64,000 nt of DNA from Sporichthyaceae bacterium (GTDB lineage Bacteria > Actinomycetota > Actinomycetes > Sporichthyales > Sporichthyaceae). The translations under genes were made by a program, and so were the position numbers. Below are positions 7,720-16,089 of this stretch, piece after piece (position 1 is the stretch's first letter; every line of letters begins with the position of its first letter). Under the pieces are notes generated by a model that was given only the letters and a program-made list of their open reading frames with translations, made no database searches and was not told where the DNA came from. The stretch covers positions 1-64,000 of the forward strand of contig DATASX010000033.1 of NCBI GenBank assembly GCA_036269075.1, read 5' to 3'.

Positions 7720-8364
7720 ATGGTCAGGGCGAAGGCGACAGACTCGGCGGCGGTGGTCCTCGCGGCGGCGTCGGTGTTCCGGACCAACGGTTACCGGAAC
7801 ACGACCATCGACGACATCGCCAAGGCTGCGGGTATCGCCAAGCCCACCGTCTACCAGTACGCCAAGAGCAAACAATGGCTGCTGAGTCAGGTGGTCGACG
7901 GAGTGATCAAGGATCTGGACCGGCGGGTCCAGGTCCAACGCGACCTCGCGGTGGAACCGATCGAGCGACTGCACAGCACGCTGCGTGCCCACGTCGCCGC
8001 CGCAGTCGAACTGCGCACGTTCTACGCGATCGTGCTCAACGAGGAGGCCGAGCTCCCGGCGGCCACCCGCAAGCGGTACCGCACGTGGGCCCACCGGATC
8101 ACCGAGGAGTTCCGCCTCCTGCTCGCCGAATGCGCTCCGGCGGGCGCCCTCGACCACGGCGTCGCGGCGAACCTGATCATCACGATGATCACATCACTGC
8201 ATCGCTGGTACGACCCGGAAGGCCCGTTGTCGCCCGATGCATTGGCCGAGCAGATCCTGCTTGCGGTCGACAGCATCGTCGCCCCCAGAGGTCCGCTCTC
8301 GCTCCCACGCCCTCCTGCGCGCAAAGGTCAGCCAACAGCCAAGGACGGGCCCCCGATCCGGTGA
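7720..8364 (+). CDS. TetR/AcrR-family transcriptional regulator
   Basis: 214-aa repressor. The N-terminal DNA-binding domain reads NGYRNTTIDDIAKAAGIAKP followed by TVYQYAKSKQWLL; the rest is a helical ligand domain with the motif LIITMITSLHRWYDPEGPLSPDALAEQ. The C-terminus has about 20 polar residues beyond the fold. ATG 7720 follows GGCGGGCC. It is divergent from a frameshifted tetR across a shared operator and may control the decayed dehydrogenase locus or its own gene. Confidence 0.88.
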   Translation: MVRAKATDSAAVVLAAASVFRTNGYRNTTIDDIAKAAGIAKPTVYQYAKSKQWLLSQVVDGVIKDLDRRVQVQRDLAVEPIERLHSTLRAHVAAAVELRTFYAIVLNEEAELPAATRKRYRTWAHRITEEFRLLLAECAPAGALDHGVAANLIITMITSLHRWYDPEGPLSPDALAEQILLAVDSIVAPRGPLSLPRPPARKGQPTAKDGPPIR

Positions 8365-8528
8365 ACCCAGGCGAACCCGCCGCCGTTTTCCGGCGCTGTG
8401 CAACGAACAGGTCGAATCCCCTCCAAGATCCACCGCCGTCGCTGGCGGGTCGCGCCCGGCCGTAGTCAAGGTGGAAGCCGAACCGCCGGCACGGGGGCGC
8501 AGGCGGGGATTCGAGGCGGGGGCGCCAG

Positions 8529-9455
8529 ATGTGGTCTGAACGCGTTGGACTGCGTATCGGTTTGGTTGCGCTGCTGAGCCTGCTGACGTCGGTGGGCGGG
8601 GCCGAGAGCGCGCGGCCGACGCAGGTGGTGCAACGCAGCGCAAGCACCTCGGTCGCCCACACCGAGTCGGTGGCCGACGAACCACCCGCGCCGGAGCCCG
8701 CCGGACCGCCCGATCCGGCCGACCCCGAACCCGCAGATGCATCCGCGACGTCCCCGGTAGCCGCGGCGCCGCGCACCTGGCACCTGGTCGGCCTAGGCGA
8801 CTCGGTTCTCACCCAGTGCCGGTGCGACGGGGTCCTCGCCACGTACGCCGGTGCCGTGCGCGACCGCACCGGCGACGCGATCGACGCCCACAACGCGGCG
8901 GACCCGGGTTGGTCGAGCGCCGATGTGCTCTGGGACCTGCAGCACAACGGTCCGACCCGCGACGTGGTCAGCTCCGCGGACACCGTGGTTGTGTTCGCCG
9001 GGGCCAACGACTTCACGCGCGCGTTCGACGCGGTGGCGGCCGGAGCCGGCACCTCGGCGTTCCGACCCGTGGCGAACCAGTTGGAGGCCAACCTCAGCGC
9101 CGTGGTCACCGAGATCCGCCGGCTGGCCCCGCCCGGGGTGCGGGTCGTGCTGTGCGACTACTGGAACGACTTCAAGGCCGGCGCCGTGGCCCAGCGCGAG
9201 TACAGCGCCGCGCGGCGCACCGCGGCCGAGGAGGCCACGATCGCGACCGACAACGCGATCCGCAGCGTCGCCGAGCAGACCGGGGCCGTCTACGTCTCGA
9301 CGCGGGCCGCTTTCGCCTCGCACCCGGACGTGACCGGGTTGCTCGACCCGGACGGGGACCACCTCTCGGCCGCGGGTGCCCGTCTGGTCGCCGGCGCCAT
9401 CCTGGCGGCTGACCCGAGCGTTGGCTCCGAATCGGCCGCGCAGGCGGACAACTGA
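8529..9455 (+). CDS. Secreted SGNH/GDSL-type hydrolase
   Basis: 308 aa with an N-terminal hydrophobic segment (about residues 8-25) and a Pro/Glu/Ala-rich linker to about residue 85. The hydrolase domain has block I GLGDSV (Ser nucleophile), block III GANDF and block V DPDGDHLS (catalytic Asp and His), as in lipases and esterases of the SGNH family. It is probably exported or membrane-tethered; the ester substrate is unknown. The TGA stop lies in a degenerate copy of the CTGACG dyad, followed by a strong hairpin. Confidence 0.87.
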   Translation: MWSERVGLRIGLVALLSLLTSVGGAESARPTQVVQRSASTSVAHTESVADEPPAPEPAGPPDPADPEPADASATSPVAAAPRTWHLVGLGDSVLTQCRCDGVLATYAGAVRDRTGDAIDAHNAADPGWSSADVLWDLQHNGPTRDVVSSADTVVVFAGANDFTRAFDAVAAGAGTSAFRPVANQLEANLSAVVTEIRRLAPPGVRVVLCDYWNDFKAGAVAQREYSAARRTAAEEATIATDNAIRSVAEQTGAVYVSTRAAFASHPDVTGLLDPDGDHLSAAGARLVAGAILAADPSVGSESAAQADN

Positions 9456-9492
9456 CCCAGCGTCAAGTTCGGTCGGGCGGCCGGACGCACGA

Positions 9493-9525
9493 CGGCCGGC
9501 AGTCGGGGGTCCCGACTGCCGGCCG
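9493..9525. terminator. Strong bidirectional terminator hairpin
   Basis: Perfect 15-bp stem (CGGCCGGCAGTCGGG and its complement) with a 3-nt loop, between two convergent genes that end at 9455 (+) and 9550 (-). Confidence 0.85.
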
Positions 9526-9549
9526 CCCAGCCAACCGGCCGATCCGGCG

Positions 9550-9999
9550 TCACTCGCAGGTGGGGTTGTCCAGGTCGTAGTAGCCGTAGTAGTAGGGGTC
9601 GCACCCGTCGGTGTAGTAACCGCCGTAGTCGCCGCCGTAGTAACCACCGCCGTAGTTGCCGCCGCGCCGGTATCCACCGCCGCCGCGCGAGTGATGGACG
9701 CCGCCGGAGTATCCCCCGCCGGTCCAGCGCCCAGTGCCCGAGCCGCCGGTGGACCGCCCCGTGCCGGTCCCACCGGTGTTGCGCCCGGCGGCGCCGCCGT
9801 AGGACCCACTGCTGCCGCCGCGGCCGGTCCAACCGCCACTGCCGCCACCACCCGGGCCGTGGTACGCCGGGGCCGTCACCGCTGACGGCGCGGTCGTCGC
9901 CGCACTCGCGACACCGGCGCCGGCCAATGTCATGGCACCGGTCAACAGACCGGCCACAGCCAGCCGACCGAGCACTGTTCGATTCCGTGGCACATTCAT
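9550..9999 (-). CDS. Secreted Gly/Tyr-rich protein with GCDPYYYGYYD tail (paralogue 1)
   Basis: 149 aa from ATG 9999, which has GGAAGGAAG upstream; the frame also has an earlier start that lacks a ribosome site. A Sec signal peptide (about residues 1-32, ending VASA-AT) is followed by a low-complexity Gly/Ser/Thr/Tyr region and the tail GCDPYYYGYYDLDNPTCE. The paralogue at 22652-22978 ends GCDPYYYGYYDTDNPTCD. The two Cys in the tail could form a disulfide loop. Both genes have ACCGACCGGT about 60 nt upstream. Function unknown; a cell-surface or spore-coat structural role is a guess. Confidence 0.75.
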   Translation of the reverse strand: MNVPRNRTVLGRLAVAGLLTGAMTLAGAGVASAATTAPSAVTAPAYHGPGGGGSGGWTGRGGSSGSYGGAAGRNTGGTGTGRSTGGSGTGRWTGGGYSGGVHHSRGGGGYRRGGNYGGGYYGGDYGGYYTDGCDPYYYGYYDLDNPTCE

Positions 10000-10054
10000 C
10001 GTCGTCCACTTCCTTCCGAACCAGGGACCGCACTCGTCGGCCAAGATCAACTCT

Positions 10055-10070
10055 TACCGACCGGTCGGTA
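10055..10070. promoter_or_regulatory. Perfect palindrome TACCGACC-GGTCGGTA
   Basis: 16-bp perfect inverted repeat, 56 nt upstream of the Gly/Tyr-rich gene at 9999 and 108 nt upstream of the gene at 10178. The related sequence ACCGACCGGT occurs at 23041-23050 upstream of the paralogue. It is the kind of symmetry bound by TetR proteins. Confidence 0.6.
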
Positions 10071-10177
10071 ATTCAATATATCTTCTACCCGGACGAACGG
10101 GAAGGAAACCGGCGCCCCCCTGTGTCCCGCTGGGCCGGCCAGGTTTGGCGAGGCCTGCGGGTGGAGATATCCATGCC

Positions 10178-10453
10178 ATGAATCCACTCACCGAACTGCA
10201 GCAGACCCCGGCCGGCGGCGCCGGGGAGGACGCGGATCCGGCAATGGGCGGGGCCTACCGGCCCCTCACCGAGGAGGTCCGGCAGGCCGCCCGCAGGACC
10301 ATCTGCGCCCGCGCGAACGACGTCGCGGACGCGCGCGAACTGCTGCTGGCACTGGGCCTGATCCCGGTCCGGTCGGCTGCTCCGGTGGTATCGATGTCTG
10401 AGCCGCCGGTGTCCGCGCCGGAGCCGATCCCCGCGGCGGCCGTCGGCGCCTGA
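10178..10453 (+). CDS. Small hypothetical protein
   Basis: 91 aa, no signal peptide. A central amphipathic section (YRPLTEEVRQAARRTICARA then DARELLLALGLIP, residues about 28-61) looks helical; the C-terminus is Pro/Ala-rich. ATG 10178 has GGAG upstream at moderate distance. I do not recognise the family. It is divergent from the Gly/Tyr-rich gene and convergent with the phospholipase gene. Confidence 0.55.
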   Translation: MNPLTELQQTPAGGAGEDADPAMGGAYRPLTEEVRQAARRTICARANDVADARELLLALGLIPVRSAAPVVSMSEPPVSAPEPIPAAAVGA

Positions 10454-10473
10454 CCCGGCGTCCCGACCGGCGC

Positions 10474-11931
10474 TCAGCCGTCCGAGTCGTCGTCGGTGTC
10501 GCCCGCGCCTGTGTCGCCGCCGCTCCCGGAATCGTCCTCCTGCTCGGGCCGGATCTGGTCGGCACCGGGGATCTGCGGCGGCGGCAGCGTGCTGACGGTG
10601 CGGAGCACCTGGGCGAGTCGATGCTGCGTGGCCGGCAGGCCGGGGAACTCGCGGCCGGTCGCGCCGAAGATCGAGGTCAGATCACCGAAGGTGGAGCGGC
10701 GCCAGTCGGTCAGGTTCGGCACCGGGACGCCAGTCAACGCCTCCAGGAACTGCAGCGTCGAGGTGTGGTCGAACCGTTCGCTCGCGATCCACCCGCCGGT
10801 GGTCCACGGCGAGACGATGATGCACGGCACCCGGAACCCGGCCCCGATCGGTTCGCCGTCGATGAACTCCCCCGGCGTACCGGGCGGCGGCGTCGGGGGG
10901 CGGACGTGGTCGAAGAAGCCGTCGTTCTCGTCGTAGTTGAGGATGAACACGGTCTTGGCCCACACGTCGGGGTTGGCCGCGATCGCGTTGATCTTGCTGG
11001 CCACGAAGTCCGCGCCGGCCGCCGGCGTCCAGTTGGGGTGCTCGGACTGGTAGCTGGTCGGCACGATCCAGGACACTGCGGGCAGTCGGTCGTTCATCGC
11101 GTCGTACTCGAACTGCCCGACCGGGCCGATACGCATCGCGTTGCGGTACAAGTCGGAGTCCACCGCAGCGTTCTGGAAGACCTCGAAGCGCTCCAGCAGG
11201 TTGCAGTGGAAGTTGTCCTCCTCCTGGTAGACCTTCCAACTCACCCCGGCCTCGGTCAGCGCCTCCGGGTAGGTGCGCCAGCCGTACGGCGTGACCGCGG
11301 AGTTCTTGGTGATCGGCCCGCCGTGCTCGCCGTCCGGGTCGATGCTCGCGCTCCACAGGTACAGCCGGTTCGGCCACGTCGGGCCTAGTACCGAGGAGTG
11401 GTAGTTGTCGCAGATCGTGAAGTTCTCCGCCAGGGCGAAGTGGAACGGGATGTCCGCGCGTTCGAAGTAGCCCATGGTGAACGGGCCGTTCTTGCCGTCG
11501 GTGTCGCGGTGGGCGGGCACGAAGTTGTCCATCGCGCCGTCGTTCCACGAGGCGTGCAGCGCCTCCCAGGAGTGACTCAGGGACGGGTTGGCCTGGGCGT
11601 TGGTCGTCGAGCTGTCCAGGTGGAACGGCAACAGGTACCCGTCCGGGTGGTTCGGGTCCGGTTGGTGGAACACCGAACGGCCCGTGCTCAATGTGAGCGC
11701 GTCCGGGTCGTTGAATCCGCGCACCCCCGCAAGCGTTCCGAAGTAGTGGTCGAACGACCGGTTCTCCTGCATGTGGATGACCACATGCTCGATGTCGCTG
11801 AGCCGCGGGGCCCGCGCGGGACCTGCCGCCAGCGCCCGGTTCACGTTGGCCGGCAGGAATTCCGCGGCGAAGGCGGCGCTCGCGACCAGCCCGGCCGTCT
11901 TGAGCAACCGACGCCTGCTGATGCCGACCAC
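10474..11931 (-). CDS. Tat-exported phosphoesterase, phospholipase C / acid phosphatase family
   Basis: 485 aa from GTG 11931 with GGAGG upstream; an open extension to 12006 is unlikely. The N-terminus SRRRLLKTAGLVASAAF is a twin-arginine signal. The catalytic domain has HMQENRSFDHYFG (Glu56-Asn57-Arg58-Ser59, the metal and nucleophile motif of PF04185 enzymes), YDENDGFFDHV, and a C-terminal GAGFRVPCIIVSPW. The tail is acidic (Asp/Ser/Gly). It probably hydrolyses phosphodiester or phosphomonoester bonds of lipids outside the membrane; the exact substrate is not determinable. Confidence 0.9.
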   Translation of the reverse strand: MVGISRRRLLKTAGLVASAAFAAEFLPANVNRALAAGPARAPRLSDIEHVVIHMQENRSFDHYFGTLAGVRGFNDPDALTLSTGRSVFHQPDPNHPDGYLLPFHLDSSTTNAQANPSLSHSWEALHASWNDGAMDNFVPAHRDTDGKNGPFTMGYFERADIPFHFALAENFTICDNYHSSVLGPTWPNRLYLWSASIDPDGEHGGPITKNSAVTPYGWRTYPEALTEAGVSWKVYQEEDNFHCNLLERFEVFQNAAVDSDLYRNAMRIGPVGQFEYDAMNDRLPAVSWIVPTSYQSEHPNWTPAAGADFVASKINAIAANPDVWAKTVFILNYDENDGFFDHVRPPTPPPGTPGEFIDGEPIGAGFRVPCIIVSPWTTGGWIASERFDHTSTLQFLEALTGVPVPNLTDWRRSTFGDLTSIFGATGREFPGLPATQHRLAQVLRTVSTLPPPQIPGADQIRPEQEDDSGSGGDTGAGDTDDDSDG

Positions 11932-12078
11932 CGCTACTCCCTCCGCAAGCCCGCACCGCGCGCCCCGACGGCCGGGTGCGGCTCCTACGCAGGAAGTAGA
12001 GCACACGGCCGATCATGAACGAATGGCCGATTTCGCAATGCACAAGGCAAATCCAAGCGGTGCTCGGACCGTGCGGGA

Positions 12079-12750
12079 TCAGGCGGTCAGCTCCGGCGGG
12101 ACGGGAAACTGCAGGTGGAGCAGCAGGTCGGCGATCTTGGAGTCCAACGTCCGGCCGACGGCCGCCACCTGCGAGTCGCCGAAGCTGCCGAACAGGTCGC
12201 TCGGTCGGTCGATCAGCAGGTGGGTGGCACCCGCGTGGTCGGTGCGGATCGTCGTGCGCAGCGGCGCGTAAAGCATCACGCCGGCGTCGTTCCCGTACAT
12301 GGTCTCGGCGATCAGCGGATTGCCGACCAGATAGGTCTTGGCCGCCGCGGAATGCCCGGCCGCCTTCATGAACGCAGTCGCGTCCAGTTCGTAGAAGATG
12401 AACAGCGAGACCGGCGATGCCGCGGCCAGCAGTGCTTTCACGTCCGCGAACGTCTTGGTGTGCAACGTCGCCGCCAGCTGTGCGGCGGGCAGTGGCGGGA
12501 TCGCCTGCTCGAAACGACTCACGCTCGCCGCGAACGACAGGCCGGTCGGGATCGCCAAGCGTGTCGAGGTGTGGGCGGTGGCACCGGGTCCACCGGTCGA
12601 GGTCGCCGTTGCCGTTGCGGCCGAGGCTCCCGCCTCACCGCTGCCGCAGGCGCCGAGCCCGGTCAGGCCGGCCACGGCGAGCAGGCCGGTGCGCAGTGCC
12701 GCCCGACGTCCGACGGTTGGCCGGGACGGATCGGTCGATTCGACAAGCAT
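12079..12750 (-). CDS. DUF302-domain lipoprotein
   Basis: 223 aa. The N-terminus has a basic region, a hydrophobic core and lipobox LGAC (in LTGLGACGSG), so it is likely lipid-anchored. Then comes a Thr/Ala/Gly linker and a DUF302-like domain: SRFEQAIPPLPAAQLAAT, LFIFYELDATAFMKAAG, KTYLVGNPLIAETMYGNDAGVMLYAPLR. The function of DUF302 is unknown. It stands alone on the minus strand between the phospholipase and glycan-binding genes. Confidence 0.75.
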   Translation of the reverse strand: MLVESTDPSRPTVGRRAALRTGLLAVAGLTGLGACGSGEAGASAATATATSTGGPGATAHTSTRLAIPTGLSFAASVSRFEQAIPPLPAAQLAATLHTKTFADVKALLAAASPVSLFIFYELDATAFMKAAGHSAAAKTYLVGNPLIAETMYGNDAGVMLYAPLRTTIRTDHAGATHLLIDRPSDLFGSFGDSQVAAVGRTLDSKIADLLLHLQFPVPPELTA

Positions 12751-12868
12751 CGGGGGCCTCCGGGGATACGACTACTGGAGCCCCATGCCTATGTTCCGTT
12801 GCATAAAGATCGACGGCGGACCGGGGTCCGTCAGGTCAATTCTCCCGCACGGCCGGTACCGGCGACCG

Positions 12869-13183
12869 TTATCGCGCGGCCTCGGCCAGGTCGAGAAGGC
12901 AGTTGTTGCCGCCGAAGCCGTTCGGTTCGTAGCCGTGGGCGCGCTCGTCGTCGAACCAGTGGCCGCCGTCGGTCACGTAGCGAAAGCGGTACACCTGCCC
13001 CGCCCGCAGTCGCACGGTGGCCTTCGGCGGCCCGCCTGCCCTGCTGAGCAAGGGATTCGCGGCCGGGTCCCAGCCGTTGAAGTCGCCGACCACGCTGACC
13101 GCGCCGGTGCTTGGGTCGGTCTGGTTGGCCGAGAAGGTGATCGACACCGTCTCGGTGTCGCGGGTCTTCCTACGCGTGATCAT
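12869..13183 (-). CDS. Isoamylase early-set (CBM48-like) glycan-binding domain protein
   Basis: 104 aa from ATG 13183 (GAAGGA upstream); an earlier start at 13222 lacks a good ribosome site. The whole protein is one immunoglobulin-like early-set domain: VSVVGDFNGWDPAANPL, VRLRAGQVYRFRYVTDGGHW and a C-terminal YEPNGFGGNNCLLDL. Such stand-alone domains resemble the glycogen-binding part of glycogen-branching enzymes and AMPK beta subunits. No catalytic domain is attached. Confidence 0.82.
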   Translation of the reverse strand: MITRRKTRDTETVSITFSANQTDPSTGAVSVVGDFNGWDPAANPLLSRAGGPPKATVRLRAGQVYRFRYVTDGGHWFDDERAHGYEPNGFGGNNCLLDLAEAAR

Positions 13184-13526
13184 TGCCCCGTCCTTCTTCC
13201 AGTCACGGTGAGCGGTCGCCAACAGCAGGGCCAGGTGGTCGCGCCCGCCCGGAGGCCACGTCGAACCGGACGCGCGCAGATCGAGCTGCGGAACCCGGGG
13301 TCGGCGGCGCCTTTTCTGGACCGCACCGGGTTATGAGCGGAATCTACCTCCCGCACTGCGGCCCGACAATCACCGGCGCGCTGTTCTCCTCGCGCCGAAT
13401 CCGGCCGCCGATGAACCTGGCGCCGATCCGAACTGACTGGCCGTCAGATGTAGCGGACGATTCGCGAACCGGCGTTCGCGGCAGTCGGACGAGCGGCGCC
13501 CAGGGCCACCCTGGTCAATAGCGATT

Positions 13527-13556
13527 CTAACCGTTATATTCGTTATTGACGGTTAG
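13527..13556. promoter_or_regulatory. Operator CTAACCGT-N14-ACGGTTAG upstream of the SDR gene
   Basis: 8-bp perfect inverted arms around an AT-rich core, 21 nt upstream of the SDR start. This AT-rich patch (13520-13560) stands out in a gene-free stretch from 13184 to 13576, which otherwise shows no convincing gene. It probably overlaps the SDR promoter. Confidence 0.6.
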
Positions 13557-13576
13557 ACAACAGAAGGAGACCGGGC

Positions 13577-14302
13577 ATGACCACCAACTCCGTCCTGCAG
13601 GGGCAGCGGGTCCTCGTCGTCGGCCGCGCGGGCGGCATCGCGCAGGCCGTGGTGCTCGCCGCGCGGGCCGCGGGTGCCACGGTGATCGTGGCAGGCCGTG
13701 ACTGCGCGGGTCTGACTGCCGCTTACGCCGACGACCCCGGGATCAGCGCCGAATCGGTCGACCTCACGGACGAGGACTCGATCGCGGCGCTGGCCGAACG
13801 CGTCGGGCGGGTGGACCACGTCGTCTCGACGGCCTCGGCCCGAGCCCGCGGTCGGCTGCCCGATCTGGACCGCGACGCCCTCCTGCGGTCGTTCGACACC
13901 AAGGTCGTCGGCCCACTCCTGCTGGCCAGGCACTTCGCGTCCCGGATCAACCCGGGCGGGTCCTTGGTGCTCTTCTCCGGGGTCGCGGCGAGCAAGATCG
14001 CGGTCGGCACCCTGGGGGTCGCGATCACCAACGGCGCCGCCGAGGTTCTGACCCGGTCGCTGGCGCTGGAACTGGGCCCTATTCGGGTGAATGCCGTGTC
14101 CCCCGGGGTCATCGACACCGGAGCCTGGGACGCCCTCGGGCCGGACGGCAGGGATCGCTACTTCGCCGAGATCACGCAGCGCAACCCGGTCCGGCGGATC
14201 GGCACCGTCGAGGACGTGACCAGCGCGGTCCTGTTCGCGCTCACGAACACCTTCCTGACCGGTCAGACCCTGCACGTCGACGGCGGGGAAGTCCTCGGCT
14301 GA
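13577..14302 (+). CDS. SDR-family protein lacking the YxxxK catalytic pair
   Basis: 241-aa Rossmann-fold short-chain dehydrogenase-like protein: GRAGGIAQAVVLAARAAGAT (modified dinucleotide-binding loop), LEL-GPIRVNAVSPGVIDTGAW and a C-terminal LTGQTLHVDGGE. Where classical enzymes have Tyr-x-x-x-Lys, this protein has VAITN (Val148, Asn152), so it may not be a normal oxidoreductase. AAGGAG precedes ATG 13577. An operator-like palindrome upstream suggests regulation by a TetR protein. Confidence 0.82.
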   Translation: MTTNSVLQGQRVLVVGRAGGIAQAVVLAARAAGATVIVAGRDCAGLTAAYADDPGISAESVDLTDEDSIAALAERVGRVDHVVSTASARARGRLPDLDRDALLRSFDTKVVGPLLLARHFASRINPGGSLVLFSGVAASKIAVGTLGVAITNGAAEVLTRSLALELGPIRVNAVSPGVIDTGAWDALGPDGRDRYFAEITQRNPVRRIGTVEDVTSAVLFALTNTFLTGQTLHVDGGEVLG

Positions 14303-14355
14303 CCGCGTTCCCAGCTGCCCGACCTACGGTCCGGGCGCATCGTAGTCTCGCCGCC

Positions 14356-15051
14356 ATGGCCCGCCTGAGCCCGGACCGCAGACACGGCCCGTTGCCGGCC
14401 TTGCTGCTCGGCCTCACCGTGTTCAGCGGAGTGGTCGACGCCGTCAGCATCCTCGGCCTCGGCCGGGTCTTCGTGGCCAACATGACCGGCAACGTGGTGT
14501 TCGTGGGCTTCGCCGTAGCCGGCGCGCTAGGGATCTCCTTGGCGGCGACGTTGATCGCGCTGGCCGGGTTCCTCGCAGGCGCCGGCACCGGCGGGCGTCT
14601 GGTGGGCCGTCTTCGTGCCGACCGGGCCCGACTGATCGCGGTGGCCGCAACCGCCGAACTGGTCCTCGTCACCGTGGCCACGATTCTGGTCGCGGCGGCG
14701 CACCGCCCGTTGTCGGCCGGTCCGCGCGACATCGCGGTTGCCCTGCTGGCCGCGGCCTGCGGCATCCAGAACGGCGCTGTGCGTGGGCTCGGCGTCCCGG
14801 ACCTGACGACCACGGTGCTCACGCTCACGTTGACCGGCATCGCCGCCGACGGGCGCACCCCGGCCTTCCCCACCCGGGTCGCCGCGGTGGTGACGATGCT
14901 CGTCGGCGCGACCGCGGGCGCCGAACTCGAGGTGCACGTCGGGATCACCGCCGCGCTGGTACTGGCCGAGGCGATCCTGGTCGCCGTGACGACCCTCGCG
15001 TGGAACACGCCCCGCCGCCCCGGCGCGTGGCGCGCGCAGGCCGGACACTGA
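14356..15051 (+). CDS. YoaK/DUF1275-family membrane protein
   Basis: 231 aa with about six transmembrane segments. GVVDAVSILGLGRVFVANMT followed by GNVVFVGFA is the DUF1275 signature, and CGIQNGAVR with DLTTTVLTLTLTGIA is the second conserved block. Function unknown; the family is sometimes called UPF0700. The stop TGA forms the left arm of a perfect CTGACG dyad whose right arm contains the stop of the convergent gene. Confidence 0.85.
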   Translation: MARLSPDRRHGPLPALLLGLTVFSGVVDAVSILGLGRVFVANMTGNVVFVGFAVAGALGISLAATLIALAGFLAGAGTGGRLVGRLRADRARLIAVAATAELVLVTVATILVAAAHRPLSAGPRDIAVALLAAACGIQNGAVRGLGVPDLTTTVLTLTLTGIAADGRTPAFPTRVAAVVTMLVGATAGAELEVHVGITAALVLAEAILVAVTTLAWNTPRRPGAWRAQAGH

Positions 15052-15062
15052 CGGGGCGTCAG
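15048..15062. repeat. CTGACG-N3-CGTCAG dyad (perfect)
   Basis: Perfect copy with spacer GGG. Both convergent stop codons (15049-15051 plus, 15059-15061 minus) are embedded in the arms. Part of the dispersed family described in the findings. Confidence 0.85.
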
Positions 15063-16042
15063 GCTTCGGCGGGCGGTGCCGCGTCCAGGCGGGTGAGCAG
15101 TTCCGCGGCACTCACCCCGCCGGGCCGCTCGCCCCGGTCGGCCAGGTCCGCGACCACGTCGAGCAGTAGTTGATTGACCGGAGTCGGGACACCGTGCGCA
15201 CGGCCGAGAGCGACGATCTCGCCGTTCAGGAACGGGGTCTCCACCGCTGTGCCCCTGGTCAGGCTCTGCCAGGTGGAGCCGCCGCCCCGTTCGACGCCGG
15301 CCACGAGGCGCGGGGTGATCAATTCGGCGCGCCGGACCGCGTCCTCGGCGCGAGTGGCCACGGCGATCCCCGCGGCCGTCAGAGTGGCCTCGCCCTCGGC
15401 GGCCGCGCGGGCGGCGAGCGCGGGCAGGTCGGGGTCGTCCGGGCCGCAGATCGCCTGACCGGCGTTGGCCAGGTTCATGATCAGCTTGCGGAACTTCCAG
15501 CGCATGATCGCCGACTCGGGCTGCGAACTGAACCCGGCGGCGCGCAGGTCCGCAACCACCGCAACGGCCAACTCGTCGGTGCCTTCGGGACAGCGACCCA
15601 GGTCGAGGATGCCCGGCACGGGTCCGGAGTAGGCCGTCACCGCTCCGGCGCGCAAATGCTCGGCGGGCAGCATCACGCAGATGCCGTAGACGTCGGCGAA
15701 GCGTGCCGCGGCCACCCGTTCGTTGGCCACGCCGTTCTGGGCGCAGAACACCGGGACCGATGGCGCGTTCGCAGCCAGATCATCGATGATCGCAGCGCTG
15801 TCCTGGGACTTGGTGGCCAGCACGGCGACGTCGCCCGGCGCCCAGTCGACCTGCGCCGCCTGCGGGTGCACCGTCAACCGGACCACGCATGCTCCGGTGG
15901 GGTCGGCGTACGCCAGGCCGTCGCGGGCGATCACCGCCCCGTGCTCGCCGCGAGCCACCACGGCCACCCGACTGCCGGCCAGGTGCAGCCGCGCCGCGAT
16001 CGTCCCCCCGACCGCGCCGGCGCCGATGATCACGTACCGCAC
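15059..16042 (-). CDS. Ketopantoate reductase (PanE/ApbA) family protein
   Basis: 327 aa from GTG 16042 (reads VRYVIIGAGAVGGTIAARLH); the upstream open frame to 16564 is antisense to the thioesterase gene and unlikely. N-terminal NADP-binding GAGAVGG, CAQNGVANE, the central MRWKFRKLIMNLANA block (catalytic Lys region) and the C-terminal STWQSLTRGTAVETPFLNGEI with the conserved Glu and Asn match PanE. It may reduce ketopantoate for coenzyme A synthesis, but many actinobacterial paralogues act on other 2-keto acids. Confidence 0.85.
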   Translation of the reverse strand: MRYVIIGAGAVGGTIAARLHLAGSRVAVVARGEHGAVIARDGLAYADPTGACVVRLTVHPQAAQVDWAPGDVAVLATKSQDSAAIIDDLAANAPSVPVFCAQNGVANERVAAARFADVYGICVMLPAEHLRAGAVTAYSGPVPGILDLGRCPEGTDELAVAVVADLRAAGFSSQPESAIMRWKFRKLIMNLANAGQAICGPDDPDLPALAARAAAEGEATLTAAGIAVATRAEDAVRRAELITPRLVAGVERGGGSTWQSLTRGTAVETPFLNGEIVALGRAHGVPTPVNQLLLDVVADLADRGERPGGVSAAELLTRLDAAPPAEA

Positions 16043-16089
16043 GCCGCAGCCCTTCCCCCGACCCTCGTCGCCAACCGACGCACGCTCTC

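Noticed and set aside
13184-13576. Small plus-strand ORF of 112 codons (13183-13521)
   Set aside because: No ribosome site, no recognisable sequence, and it runs into the operator region.
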